The notes: generated by a model not told the origin, from the letters alone. Shown: positions 24,929 to 33,678, numbered from the stretch's first letter. The stretch: DNA of 64,000 nt from Bacteroidales bacterium (GCA_020636845.1 JACJXD010000005.1:1-64000), one strand, 5' to 3'. A program made the numbers and translations.

Positions 24929-27802
24929 ATGCAAACAAAAAAAGTATTTATTGCAGTTGCTACTATACTTGTTTCCTCTTTTTCGACATCTTTCTCCAAA
25001 GAAAACAACTGTAACACATTATTTCAGCAGGTGCAAAAATTTGCTTTCGAAAAACCTCAACAAGCAAATTTAATAGTTGATAAACTCAAGGCAATTGCTG
25101 ATTCTACAAAATCGTCGGATTGCAAGGTTTTTTATTTTTTGGCAAAATCCGAAACTCTTCAATTTCTTTCGCTTACCGATAAAGCCTTAACTGTTGTTGA
25201 CAGTGCATATAAAATTTCGACCAGTAAAAATAACAAACCGCTAATACTGGAAACTCTTCTACAAAAATCGCACATACAGTTTAATGCGGGAAATTTTACT
25301 GGTTCCATGGAAACCCTAAACAACTGTTTCCGGTTGGCTACTAAATATAAACTTTCCGATTACCAAGTACGAACATTACTGGCTCAATCCGAATTAAATA
25401 GAAAAATAGGAAAACAAAAAGAAGCCGAACGCTTAAAATTGCTGGCTTTAGAATCTGCAAAAAAATATCATCTTCCAAAACTCGAAGCAAGTTGCCATGC
25501 TGCTATTGGTAGCGCATACTGGCAAAATGGATATTTTAACGAAGCTTTGGAAAATTACTATAAGTCCTTAATTATTCGTGAAGATCAGTTTGATACGACC
25601 GGAATGCTGAATTCCCTAAAAAATATTGGACTTACTTATCGGGAACTCGGACAATTTAATAAATCGCTGAGTAGTCTCAATAAGGCGCTAAATCTTGCTT
25701 CGGCAATCGACGATAAACTTGAAAGAGCATCTATTCTTAATCTAATTGGCAGCTTATACTTTAAATTTAAACAGTACAACCTTGCCTTGGATTACTATAA
25801 TCAAAGTTTAGACATAAGCGAATCGGAAGAGTATATTAAACAAGCTCAGACAACAAGAGCAAACATTGCCAGAATTTACACCTTTCGCAAACAGTATAAT
25901 CTCGCTCTCGATAATCTAAAAATAGCACTAGATCATCAAGAGAAGTTAAACGACCCCGAAACGGAAGCCTTGCTGCTTACCGAAATGGGGAACCTGAATT
26001 TAAAACGTGGGAATATTTCCGAAGCCTTACGACGTTACCTGCTTGCCCTAAAAATACGACAGGTCTATGGCAAAAGCGAGGATGTTGCAAAAGCCTTGTT
26101 GAACATTGGACTTACCTACCGAAAATCGGGAATGCTAAACAATGCCCAAAAATATTTAGAACAAGCGCGAAACGAAATTTCTAATTTCGACCCCAATCCT
26201 AACGATGCTGCATACATACTTCAAACGCTTGGCAATATTTACACCGACAAAAATTTATACGGCAAAGCTATTGCTGCATACAACAAAGCTCTTCAGTACA
26301 AGGGAAAAAGCGGGGATAAAATAGGAACGGTAAAAATTAGAATCAACATTGCGCAGGCTTACCTCAAAGCGGGGAACACACAAAAAGCAAGACTCTATAT
26401 TACTCAGGCTATAAAATCTATAAACAACACAGGTATTAAAGCAGAACTCGCGGAACTTTACAATGAACTCGGGAATGTCGATCGAAAAGCAAACAAGCCA
26501 ACACAAGCAATAGCAAACTTCAAAAAAGCTATTGAGTTTTATAATGAAAAGGCAGACTCTTCAGGAACAGCCCTATGCCTTAGAAAAATTGGAGAAATTT
26601 TATTGACGCAAGGAAACTATGCCGAAGCCGAAAAAGATATTGAAGAATCTATTAAGATTGGTAAAAAAGTAAAAAATCCGCACCTAGAACTATACGGAAA
26701 TTTGGCACTCAAAGATCTTTTTGAGTTAAAAAAAGATTTTGAAAAAGCACTCAAACACCATGAACGCTACACGTTTATAAAGGATAGCCTCGACAATGCA
26801 ATTAAAAGCGAAGCCAACATTGAAGCTCAGATCGATTTAGAACTAGACAAGACCAAATCCGAAATTAAACTCATTGAAACTGAGGTTGAATCCCTACGAC
26901 AAAAATCAGAACTTGACAAAGCCCGAATTGAAAAACAAAAAATCACCCGTAATCTTTTAATCATAATATCACTATTAGTGTTGCTGTTAGCAGGTGTTAT
27001 GCTTTACAACCTTATCCAAAAAAGAAAGCACAACAAACTACTACAAGACAAAATACTGGAAATAAACCAAATAAACGACAAGTTAACTAAAAGTGAAAGC
27101 GATTTAATTCAAGCATTAAAAACTCGTGATAAACTTTTCTCCATAATTGCACATGATTTACGAAGTCCTTTTACAGCGCTGGTTGGTTTAACCGAAATCA
27201 TGTCCTCAAAAATAAGCGAACTTTCCATAAACGATATAAAAGAATTCAGCATTCATATCCATAAATCAGCAATGGATCTCCTATCGCTCATAGAAAATCT
27301 TCTAGGATGGGCTCGTGCACAAAGTGGTAAAATCGAAATAAGCCCCAAAGAGGTAAATATAAACGACTTAATGGAAAAGGTTGTTGAAATATCTTCACTT
27401 CCCGCTTCTGCAAAAGATATTATAATAGAAAAAAATATCGATAAAAATATTGTAATATTTGTTGACTATAACACCACCCAAACCATTTTTCGGAACCTAC
27501 TAAGCAATGCCATTAAGTTTACTCCCGAAAAAGGAAAAATAACCATATCTGCATTTCAAAATGACGGATGGGCAGAAATTACGGTAACCGATACTGGCAT
27601 TGGAATAGATCCTAAAAATTTAAATAAGCTGTTCAAATTAGATGGGTTTACAACAAAAGGAACAAACCAGGAAAACGGTACCGGTTTAGGACTCATCCTT
27701 TGTAAAGAATTTGTTGAGAAAAACGGCGGAAACATAAGTGTGAAAAGTAGGCCAAACATAGGTACTACGTTTACCGTACAATTACCAATTTCGAAAAAAT
27801 AA
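24929..27802 (+). CDS. TPR-containing sensor histidine kinase, larger paralogue
   Basis: A 957-residue relative of the preceding kinase with an expanded sensor. A signal peptide (about residues 1-23) precedes roughly fourteen TPR-type repeats to about residue 620, then a coiled coil, a TM helix (NLLIIISLLVLLLAGVMLYN, near 674-693), a second coiled coil and the kinase core. His742 lies in LFSIIAHDLRSPFTAL. The catalytic domain has RNLLSNAIKFT, VTDTGIGID and GTGLGLILCKEF. All kinase boxes are intact. It ends 8 bp before xseB, so xseB is likely transcribed with it. Duplication of a single ancestral TPR-kinase is the simplest origin for the pair. Confidence 0.93.
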   Translation: MQTKKVFIAVATILVSSFSTSFSKENNCNTLFQQVQKFAFEKPQQANLIVDKLKAIADSTKSSDCKVFYFLAKSETLQFLSLTDKALTVVDSAYKISTSKNNKPLILETLLQKSHIQFNAGNFTGSMETLNNCFRLATKYKLSDYQVRTLLAQSELNRKIGKQKEAERLKLLALESAKKYHLPKLEASCHAAIGSAYWQNGYFNEALENYYKSLIIREDQFDTTGMLNSLKNIGLTYRELGQFNKSLSSLNKALNLASAIDDKLERASILNLIGSLYFKFKQYNLALDYYNQSLDISESEEYIKQAQTTRANIARIYTFRKQYNLALDNLKIALDHQEKLNDPETEALLLTEMGNLNLKRGNISEALRRYLLALKIRQVYGKSEDVAKALLNIGLTYRKSGMLNNAQKYLEQARNEISNFDPNPNDAAYILQTLGNIYTDKNLYGKAIAAYNKALQYKGKSGDKIGTVKIRINIAQAYLKAGNTQKARLYITQAIKSINNTGIKAELAELYNELGNVDRKANKPTQAIANFKKAIEFYNEKADSSGTALCLRKIGEILLTQGNYAEAEKDIEESIKIGKKVKNPHLELYGNLALKDLFELKKDFEKALKHHERYTFIKDSLDNAIKSEANIEAQIDLELDKTKSEIKLIETEVESLRQKSELDKARIEKQKITRNLLIIISLLVLLLAGVMLYNLIQKRKHNKLLQDKILEINQINDKLTKSESDLIQALKTRDKLFSIIAHDLRSPFTALVGLTEIMSSKISELSINDIKEFSIHIHKSAMDLLSLIENLLGWARAQSGKIEISPKEVNINDLMEKVVEISSLPASAKDIIIEKNIDKNIVIFVDYNTTQTIFRNLLSNAIKFTPEKGKITISAFQNDGWAEITVTDTGIGIDPKNLNKLFKLDGFTTKGTNQENGTGLGLILCKEFVEKNGGNISVKSRPNIGTTFTVQLPISKK

Positions 27803-27810
27803 CATACGAA

Positions 27811-28017
27811 ATGACAAAAAAGGCTTTAAAATACAACGAAGCAATTGCAGAAGTCGAAAAAATTATTTCTGAAATAGAAGATAACGAAACCGACCTGGAC
27901 GAACTGGCATCAAAATTAAAACGTGCCGCCGAACTACTAAACTTTTGCAAAGCAAAACTTAGATCGACCGAAGAGGAAATACAAAAAATTATTGAAGATT
28001 TTCAAACCGATCAGTAA
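27811..28017 (+). CDS. xseB: Exodeoxyribonuclease VII small subunit
   Basis: This 68-residue helical-hairpin protein shows the family pattern KYNEAIAEVEKIISEIEDNE, then DLDELASKLKRAAELL and a closing CKAKLRSTEEEIQKI. XseB subunits coat the coiled-coil arm of XseA and are needed for activity. The length is typical. It starts 8 bp after the second kinase gene rather than next to xseA, which suggests that the kinases were inserted or rearranged into an ancestral xseAB operon. Confidence 0.93.
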   Translation: MTKKALKYNEAIAEVEKIISEIEDNETDLDELASKLKRAAELLNFCKAKLRSTEEEIQKIIEDFQTDQ

Positions 28018-28115
28018 AAAAATGCCAATCGGCAAGATTGAAATCGCAAACGTTATAATTTTATTAATTCAAAAAGTTTATTTTTATTTGTATATCGTTT
28101 TGTGATTAGATTATA

Positions 28116-29723
28116 ATGCCTTATCAAATTTTATTAGCGAGTGGCAGCAATCAACTTACCGACAAGATAACAAACATCCTTAGTCTTGCGGAAGACGAGT
28201 TTCATGTCGATTTTATCGACGATCAGGAAAAGATAATAACCCAAATTTCACAAACCAATCCCGAAATTATTTTATTCGACTCTAAATTTTTGGATGGAGC
28301 ATCAGCCGATTTAATATCAATTATTAAGAACGACCCAAAAACCATTGATATTCCTATTATTGCCATTGCGGATTTTTGCCATCCCGAAAAAATTCAAAGC
28401 CTGTTCCATGCCGGCGCCGACGATTTCATTGGACAACCTATTTCGGACTCCGAACTAATCCAACGAATTATGGTAGGCATTCAGCGAGGTCGTTTACTAA
28501 GCAAGCTAAAAACACAATCCACACATTTCGACAGCATAACATCGGCAATAAGCCTTGCCGGAAATTCCGTAGTAATAATTAGCGAAACCGGCGAGATACA
28601 ATGGGTAAACGAAGGTTTTAAAAAACTTTACGAATGCCCGCTCGAATATTTTAAAAATATAGTTGGGGACAATCTTTTCGACCCCAAAACTAATCCATCC
28701 ACCCTTAATGCCATGATACAATGCCGGGAAAAAGGCGAAAGCGTGGTTTACGAAAATAAATGGATAACCCCGAGAGGAAAAGAGAAGTATATTCAAACCA
28801 ACCTCACTCCTATTTTCGACGATTTGGGAAACTTTGCACACATCATAGCTATTGAAACTGACATTACCGAGTTAAAATACATTCAACGCGACTTGGCAGA
28901 AAAACGCGACCACCTACTCGACCTTACCGAAAACCTAGAAAACAACAACAATATTCTTAATGCACAGCAAGAAAAAATTCAAAAACAGGCTGAGCAACTA
29001 GAAGTTGAAAAGCAAAAGTCCGAAAACTTACTGCTTAATATACTTCCCTTAGAAGTTGCCAATGCTTTGCAAAAAAAAGGAAAGTATAAGCCCAAAAAGT
29101 TCAAAGAAGTTTCCGTTATGTTTGCCGATTTTGTTGGATTTTCTAAAATCAGTAAAATCTACGAAAACATCGAAGAATTTTTAAGTGTACTAAGCAACTA
29201 CTTTGAAGCATTCGACGAAATTACGTCACAACGATACATTGAAAAAATAAAAACCATCGGCGATAGTTACATGTGCGTTGGTGGTATTCCGCGTATTAAC
29301 CGAAGTCACCCTTTCGATACGGTACTGGCAGCCCTCGAAATTCAACGATTTACAAACGAAAAAGCATCCCTTGCTGCAACAAACAAACAACCGCTATGGA
29401 AAATACGAATCGGTATTCATACCGGTTCGGTAATTGCCGGAGTAATTGGAAAACAAAAATTCGCATACGATATTTGGGGCGATACCGTAAATGTAGCCAG
29501 TAGAATTGAAACTGCCTGTGAGCCGGAAAAAATCAACATATCCGAAACAACCTATAATTACATAAAGGATTACTTTATTTGTACCTATAGAGGTAAAATT
29601 CCGGCAAAAAATATCGGTGAAATCGATATGTACTTCGTAGAAAGAATAAAACCCGAATATTCCGAAGATTCTAACGGGTTTATTCCAAACGCTGCGCTCC
29701 GAAAAGTGGTATCCTCTTTCTAA
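28116..29723 (+). CDS. Receiver-like / PAS / class III adenylate cyclase
   Basis: This 535-residue protein has three parts. Residues 1-125 are a CheY-like fold: Asp55 (ILFDSKF) is present, but the acidic pair after strand 1 is missing and the conserved Lys is Gln107 (FIGQPIS), so it is probably a degenerate receiver. A PAS domain covers about 140-255 and a coiled coil about 260-305. The cyclase domain carries metal-binding Asp338 (FADFVGFS) and Asp383 (KTIGDSYM). Lys379 and Asp452 (YDIWGDTVNVASR) occupy the two adenine-specifying positions, and the transition-state Asn and Arg follow in the same motif. Production of cAMP is therefore predicted, not cGMP. No TM helix is seen, so it is cytoplasmic. 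Confidence 0.92.
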   Translation: MPYQILLASGSNQLTDKITNILSLAEDEFHVDFIDDQEKIITQISQTNPEIILFDSKFLDGASADLISIIKNDPKTIDIPIIAIADFCHPEKIQSLFHAGADDFIGQPISDSELIQRIMVGIQRGRLLSKLKTQSTHFDSITSAISLAGNSVVIISETGEIQWVNEGFKKLYECPLEYFKNIVGDNLFDPKTNPSTLNAMIQCREKGESVVYENKWITPRGKEKYIQTNLTPIFDDLGNFAHIIAIETDITELKYIQRDLAEKRDHLLDLTENLENNNNILNAQQEKIQKQAEQLEVEKQKSENLLLNILPLEVANALQKKGKYKPKKFKEVSVMFADFVGFSKISKIYENIEEFLSVLSNYFEAFDEITSQRYIEKIKTIGDSYMCVGGIPRINRSHPFDTVLAALEIQRFTNEKASLAATNKQPLWKIRIGIHTGSVIAGVIGKQKFAYDIWGDTVNVASRIETACEPEKINISETTYNYIKDYFICTYRGKIPAKNIGEIDMYFVERIKPEYSEDSNGFIPNAALRKVVSSF

Positions 29724-29735
29724 TAAAGATGTTCG

Positions 29736-30227
29736 CTACTCTTTATCGTCCTTCAATAAGGAAAAATTGAAGGGTAACAAGTGTAGCACATCGTCCACCT
29801 TAATAATATTAGAAGTTCCAACCATCATTAAACTAAATGGTTTTTTCTGAACATCCCGATACTCCTGCATTACTTGCCGACATGCGCCACAAGGAGAAAT
29901 AGGCTCCTCCACTAACGATCCATTATTTCGAGCCGCAATTGCCATTGATACAATAGGCACTTTGGGATATTTTGCTCCCGCATAAAAAAGAGCAACCCGT
30001 TCGGCACAAAGACCCGAAGGATACGCTCCGTTTTCCTGATTGCTTCCGGTTACCACCTCACCATTTTCCAATAAAATTGCTGCACCAACCTGAAAATGAG
30101 AATACGGAGAATAACTTGAATCTATTGCCTCTATTGCCTTTTTTATAAGTTTCTGCTCGTCCACCTTCATTTCGTTAGTGTCCGAATAACGAAAAAAATC
30201 AATCTTATAATTTTCTTTACTTTTCAT
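29736..30227 (-). CDS. cdd: Cytidine deaminase
   Basis: The 163-residue enzyme converts cytidine and deoxycytidine to uridines in pyrimidine salvage. The zinc site is complete: CAERVALF supplies Cys and the catalytic Glu, and PCGACRQVM supplies two more Cys. SPYSHFQVGAAIL and GSNQENGAYPSGL are the substrate-binding segments. The homologous core begins around residue 20 (MKVDEQKLIKKAIEAI), so a start at that internal ATG (30170) is possible; the longer form adds a non-conserved 19-residue leader. The gene converges on the cyclase gene with 12 bp between stops and lies 70 bp after the aspartase gene. Confidence 0.94.
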   Translation of the reverse strand: MKSKENYKIDFFRYSDTNEMKVDEQKLIKKAIEAIDSSYSPYSHFQVGAAILLENGEVVTGSNQENGAYPSGLCAERVALFYAGAKYPKVPIVSMAIAARNNGSLVEEPISPCGACRQVMQEYRDVQKKPFSLMMVGTSNIIKVDDVLHLLPFNFSLLKDDKE

Positions 30228-30297
30228 CTGCTGCTATTTTAGTAATCCCTGCATTTTCTTCAAAGGTAACAAAATGTTACTATCTTGTTTGCTTACA

Positions 30298-32157
30298 TCA
30301 AAATTTCATTTTACGTGGTTTTATCATATTTTCAGGAGCAAGTATCAAATCTATTTGTTCTTTGGTTAGCAACCCTTTTTCTAATACCAACTCGTAAACG
30401 CTTCTATTTGTGGCTAAAGCCTCTTTTGCCAATTGCGTAGAAACTTCATACCCTAAGTACGGATTTAGCGCAGTTACTAGTCCTATGCTATGATGAACCA
30501 ACTGCCGACATCTATCCTCATTAGCCGTAATACCATCTACACACCTTAACTTCAGGGTATTCATTCCATTCTTAAGCATCTCTACAGATTCGAATATGCT
30601 TTGCACTATAACGGGCTCAAAAACGTTTAATTCCAATTGTCCACCTTCGGCAGCAAGGGTTACCGTTAAATCATTGCCTATTACCTTAAATGCAATTTGG
30701 TTTACTACCTCCGGAATAACCGGATTCACCTTCCCCGGCATAATTGAAGAGCCAGGCTGCATGGGAGGTAAGTTTATTTCGTTGAAACCGGTTCGTGGCC
30801 CTGATGACAATAGCCTTAAATCGTTACTAATCTTCGAGAGTTTCACGGCTAACCGTTTAATTGCAGACGAATACATTATAAATGCACCTGTATCCTGCGT
30901 TGCCTCTACAAGGTTCTTCGCTAATTTTAAATCCAGCCCGGTTATTTTTCGCAAATGGTACAACACCTTATCGGCATAACCTGGTTCAGAGTTTATTCCG
31001 GTTCCAACAGCCGTGGCTCCCATGTTTACTTCCAAAAACAACTCAACATTTTGATTTAGCCGTTCAATTTCCTCCGAAAGCGTTGTTGCATACGCCCCGA
31101 ATTCCTGACCAAGAGTTACCGGGACAGCGTCCTGAAGTTGTGTACGTCCCATTTTTATTACACTAGCAAACTCTCTAGACTTTTCCTCGAATGCTTCAAT
31201 TAACTTCTCCAACACTTTAACCAACTTAGCATTTGAACGGTATAATGCAATTTTTACGGCTGTAGGGTACGCATCGTTAGTAGATTGAGAAAGATTTACA
31301 TGATTTAAAGGATGGCAATGCTCATATTCTCCCTTCGAATAGCCCAACAACTCTAATGCTCTATTTGCAATAACTTCGTTAGCATTCATATTGGTAGATG
31401 TGCCGGCCCCACCTTGTATCATGTCAACCGCAAAATGGTTGTGAAATTTTCCATTGGTAATTTCGATACAAGCAGATATTATTGCATCATGAATTTTTTC
31501 ATCAATAAGACCCAACTCGAAGTTTGCTTCGGCCGCTGCCTGTTTTACAATAGCCAATCCATCTATTAAATCAGGAAAGAAATTAAGAGTAACTCCAGAT
31601 ATATTAAAATTTTCGATAGCCCTAAGGGTTTGTACGCCATAGTAACTTTCGGCCGGAACATCACGCTCCCCAAGTAAATCATGCTCAATTCTGGTGCTTC
31701 CCGACTCGTATTGCGACGCAGGGTTGATCATTCGATTATTGGCATTGTGCATACGACGCTGCATTACCCTTACAATATTGGGCAGCACTTTTAATGCAAC
31801 ATTCGAATTATTTGTTAGCGTTTCATTTCTTATTAACAATACGACTGTATCCTGTAAAGCCCTAGCGGAAGTAGAATGAGGAGAATTCGTAGCCCAAGAA
31901 CCTTCTCCCAAAAAATCGCCGTGCGTAAAATATGTCAATTTTAACTCCGCACCATAGGGGTTGCTTTTAAAGAGTTCAACATCTCCTTCCAAAATTAGAA
32001 GAATTCCCTTACGAGGAGAATTTTCGCTAAACAGCAGTTCGCCTATTCCATATTTTAATACCTCGGCAGATTTTGCTATGGAATGCAAGTCGTTTTCGCT
32101 TAACCCCCTAAAAAGTTCTACCTTCTTAAGAAACTCTACAATTTTATTTGTATCCAT
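30298..32157 (-). CDS. aspA: Aspartate ammonia-lyase with N-terminal cyclic-nucleotide-binding-type domain
   Basis: This 619-residue protein is a fusion. Residues 1-120 form a CRP-like cNMP-binding domain: LFRGLSENDLHSIAKSAEV, GILLILEGDVELF and the phosphate-cassette region GDFLGEGSWATNSPHSTSAR. The cassette keeps the Gly-Glu, but the Arg expected before Ser appears to be His, so nucleotide binding is uncertain. Residues from about 155 match a full aspartase/fumarase-superfamily enzyme (ERDVPAESYYGVQTLRAIEN, NLSQSTNDAYPTAVKIA, the signature GSSIMPGKVNP), which deaminates aspartate to fumarate and ammonia. E. coli AspA is about 478 residues and lacks the extra domain. An adenylate cyclase lies 0.6 kb away on the other strand, making nucleotide control of the lyase an attractive inference. 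Confidence 0.92.
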   Translation of the reverse strand: MDTNKIVEFLKKVELFRGLSENDLHSIAKSAEVLKYGIGELLFSENSPRKGILLILEGDVELFKSNPYGAELKLTYFTHGDFLGEGSWATNSPHSTSARALQDTVVLLIRNETLTNNSNVALKVLPNIVRVMQRRMHNANNRMINPASQYESGSTRIEHDLLGERDVPAESYYGVQTLRAIENFNISGVTLNFFPDLIDGLAIVKQAAAEANFELGLIDEKIHDAIISACIEITNGKFHNHFAVDMIQGGAGTSTNMNANEVIANRALELLGYSKGEYEHCHPLNHVNLSQSTNDAYPTAVKIALYRSNAKLVKVLEKLIEAFEEKSREFASVIKMGRTQLQDAVPVTLGQEFGAYATTLSEEIERLNQNVELFLEVNMGATAVGTGINSEPGYADKVLYHLRKITGLDLKLAKNLVEATQDTGAFIMYSSAIKRLAVKLSKISNDLRLLSSGPRTGFNEINLPPMQPGSSIMPGKVNPVIPEVVNQIAFKVIGNDLTVTLAAEGGQLELNVFEPVIVQSIFESVEMLKNGMNTLKLRCVDGITANEDRCRQLVHHSIGLVTALNPYLGYEVSTQLAKEALATNRSVYELVLEKGLLTKEQIDLILAPENMIKPRKMKF

Positions 32158-32232
32158 ATTATTACTATTTCAGAATTCTCCGGCTTAACAATCTATAAGT
32201 AAAAAAGTTGTCTTTCTAACAAACTATTATTA

Positions 32233-32263
32233 CAAATTTACATTTCATTAAAAAGCCATCCAA
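32233..32263 (-). promoter_or_regulatory. Promoter of the aspartase gene
   Basis: On the minus strand TTG (32261-32263) is followed after 20 bp by TAAATTTG (32233-32240), a good Bacteroidota promoter. The leader to the ATG at 32157 would be about 70 nt. The remaining ~210 bp up to the terminator at 32477 show nothing else I can support. Confidence 0.65.
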
Positions 32264-32476
32264 CAAAGAAAACTGGAATTCTTTTACTTCATGTTTTACA
32301 AATATATATTTTGAAATTTTGAGTTATACATTAATTGGGCAACACATTAAATAAATTAACAGTATTTGTTAAAAATTTCTACCAACTTTAGTAAAACAGT
32401 CCATTTCTTCTACTATAAAAGTGAAAACTAGTCGGAATAAAATTGGCGACTTTTAAAGTTCAACATTGAGGCTATT

Positions 32477-32506
32477 AAAAAAGCCACCCTTTACAGGTGG
32501 CTTTTT
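32477..32506. terminator. Bidirectional intrinsic terminator
   Basis: A perfect 11-bp stem (AAAAAGCCACC with GGTGGCTTTTT, 7-nt loop) lies 31 bp beyond the stop of the minus-strand trypsin-like gene. The symmetry allows function on both strands. Confidence 0.85.
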
Positions 32507-32536
32507 ACCGAAAATACTAACCAATTAACCATCGAT

Positions 32537-33373
32537 TTAATCGACACCAACCTTCGCGATTTCGGCTACGCTAGGTTGTTCAAAAACTAATTGCTCGTTG
32601 AAGTATGATAATATACGGTCGAGCATCACTGCGCTAGTTTGTCCTATTGCAGAATACCGATAAATATTTGTAGCTAAATGTTTTATTTGATTCTGATTAG
32701 TAATAAGCACTTGCATCGGATCTACTGTATCAACCCTGAGTTTTCCATTAATTCTTTTAAGTTCCTCTATATTCTGATTAATGTAATTCAACAATTCTTT
32801 GTACGTTTTCGAAGCAGGGGAATTTCGACGCGAAAGTATTGCTATTACTTCCTTTGTTTCCGGATTAATAACAGGAGCTCCACTATTTCCACTACAAGTA
32901 AGACCATCTATTTGAAGGTAACGAACTCCATCGGAATTTGAATATGCCGAGGAAATTATTGCGCTACGAATATTCAAGTTCTTTTGTCCATAGTTATAAC
33001 TAAAAACTGCCACCGATGAGCCAATTGGGTGATTTCGGCGTTCGCAAAGCGATAACGATGGAATTGATGCAAACTCCGGAAAATCGATATTAAAAACGGC
33101 GTAATCGGAATGATTATTAACAAAACCCACCCTTAAATCGTTAATGAATTCACGATAATCAACCCGAATGCACGAAGTCATGGTATTTGCATCCTCATCA
33201 ACAAATCGAATTTCCACTTTATGCGCATTTTCGATATAAAATGCCTGCTCGCAAGTTACCAACGATTTTCCTACCTTAAATCCTGTTAGAGAATCGATTT
33301 CAATTCCTCGCTCGTTTATGAACTGTAACTTACATACTGAAGCATAACACCCTTTCCAAACTTCCGACAACAT
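32537..33373 (-). CDS. Trypsin-fold peptidase-like protein, catalytic His apparently lost
   Basis: This 278-residue protein has a chymotrypsin-like fold in its first ~190 residues. The strand GFKVGKSLVTCEQAF aligns with the usual 'LVTxxHV', where Gln43 replaces the catalytic His. Asp90 (NHSDYAVFNID) and nucleophile Ser164 (TCSGNSGAPVIN) are kept. His51 lies nearby and could conceivably substitute, but its position is wrong. The C-terminal ~85 residues are helical. There is no signal peptide, so it acts in the cytoplasm. It forms a short operon with the TM peptide 19 bp upstream and is divergent from a STAND NTPase gene. Pairing of trypsin-like domains with STAND NTPases is known from bacterial defence proteins; function here is unproven. 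Confidence 0.75.
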   Translation of the reverse strand: MLSEVWKGCYASVCKLQFINERGIEIDSLTGFKVGKSLVTCEQAFYIENAHKVEIRFVDEDANTMTSCIRVDYREFINDLRVGFVNNHSDYAVFNIDFPEFASIPSLSLCERRNHPIGSSVAVFSYNYGQKNLNIRSAIISSAYSNSDGVRYLQIDGLTCSGNSGAPVINPETKEVIAILSRRNSPASKTYKELLNYINQNIEELKRINGKLRVDTVDPMQVLITNQNQIKHLATNIYRYSAIGQTSAVMLDRILSYFNEQLVFEQPSVAEIAKVGVD

Positions 33374-33392
33374 AATCTTAAATTTTTAGTTA

Positions 33393-33500
33393 TTACATTG
33401 ACATAAACTTCACTAAGGTTATTACAAAAACAAGTGTCACTATGAAAAAAATTAAAAATACTCCGACATCAATTTTTAATCTGCTTGTAATTTTTGACAT
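33393..33500 (-). CDS. Small single-TM membrane peptide (35 aa)
   Basis: A minus-strand ATG at 33500 opens a 35-codon frame: MSKITSRLKIDVGVFLIFF, then IVTLVFVITLVKFMSM and stop. A short basic N-terminus precedes one hydrophobic helix of about 22 residues, a convincing membrane peptide (basic end probably cytoplasmic). It starts 27 bp after a near-consensus promoter and ends 19 bp before the trypsin-like gene, so it is the first gene of that transcript. Small membrane peptides beside a protease-like protein and a STAND ATPase suggest an effector or sensor role, but no family is recognised. Confidence 0.55.
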   Translation of the reverse strand: MSKITSRLKIDVGVFLIFFIVTLVFVITLVKFMSM

Positions 33501-33526
33501 GACTATTTTTAATGTTTTATTTGTGT

Positions 33527-33556
33527 CAAATATATTCCCAAGGGAAGTCTTGGCAA
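33527..33556 (-). promoter_or_regulatory. Promoter of the TM peptide/trypsin-like operon with embedded inverted repeat
   Basis: On the minus strand TTG (33554-33556), a 19-bp spacer and TATATTTG (33527-33534) form a textbook Bacteroidota promoter. The spacer contains overlapping dyads (TTCCCAAGGGAA-like, and CCAAG/CTTGG), so it may hold an operator. Confidence 0.7.
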
Positions 33557-33612
33557 GGTGTCATTGATGTCAATATTTTAAATTCAATAACTTTTTTTAA
33601 GATACTTTAACC

Positions 33613-33620
33613 TATATTTG
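33613..33620 (+). promoter_or_regulatory. Candidate -7 box for the STAND NTPase gene
   Basis: TATATTTG fits TAnnTTTG exactly, 58 bp before the ATG at 33679. The -33 region is a T-run (33592-33598) without a clear TTG. The same octamer is used by the divergent operon. Confidence 0.5.
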
Positions 33621-33678
33621 CCAACACAAGAATTTACAACACTTTTGTATCGGAAAAACGCTCCTGAAAACGTTTGAA

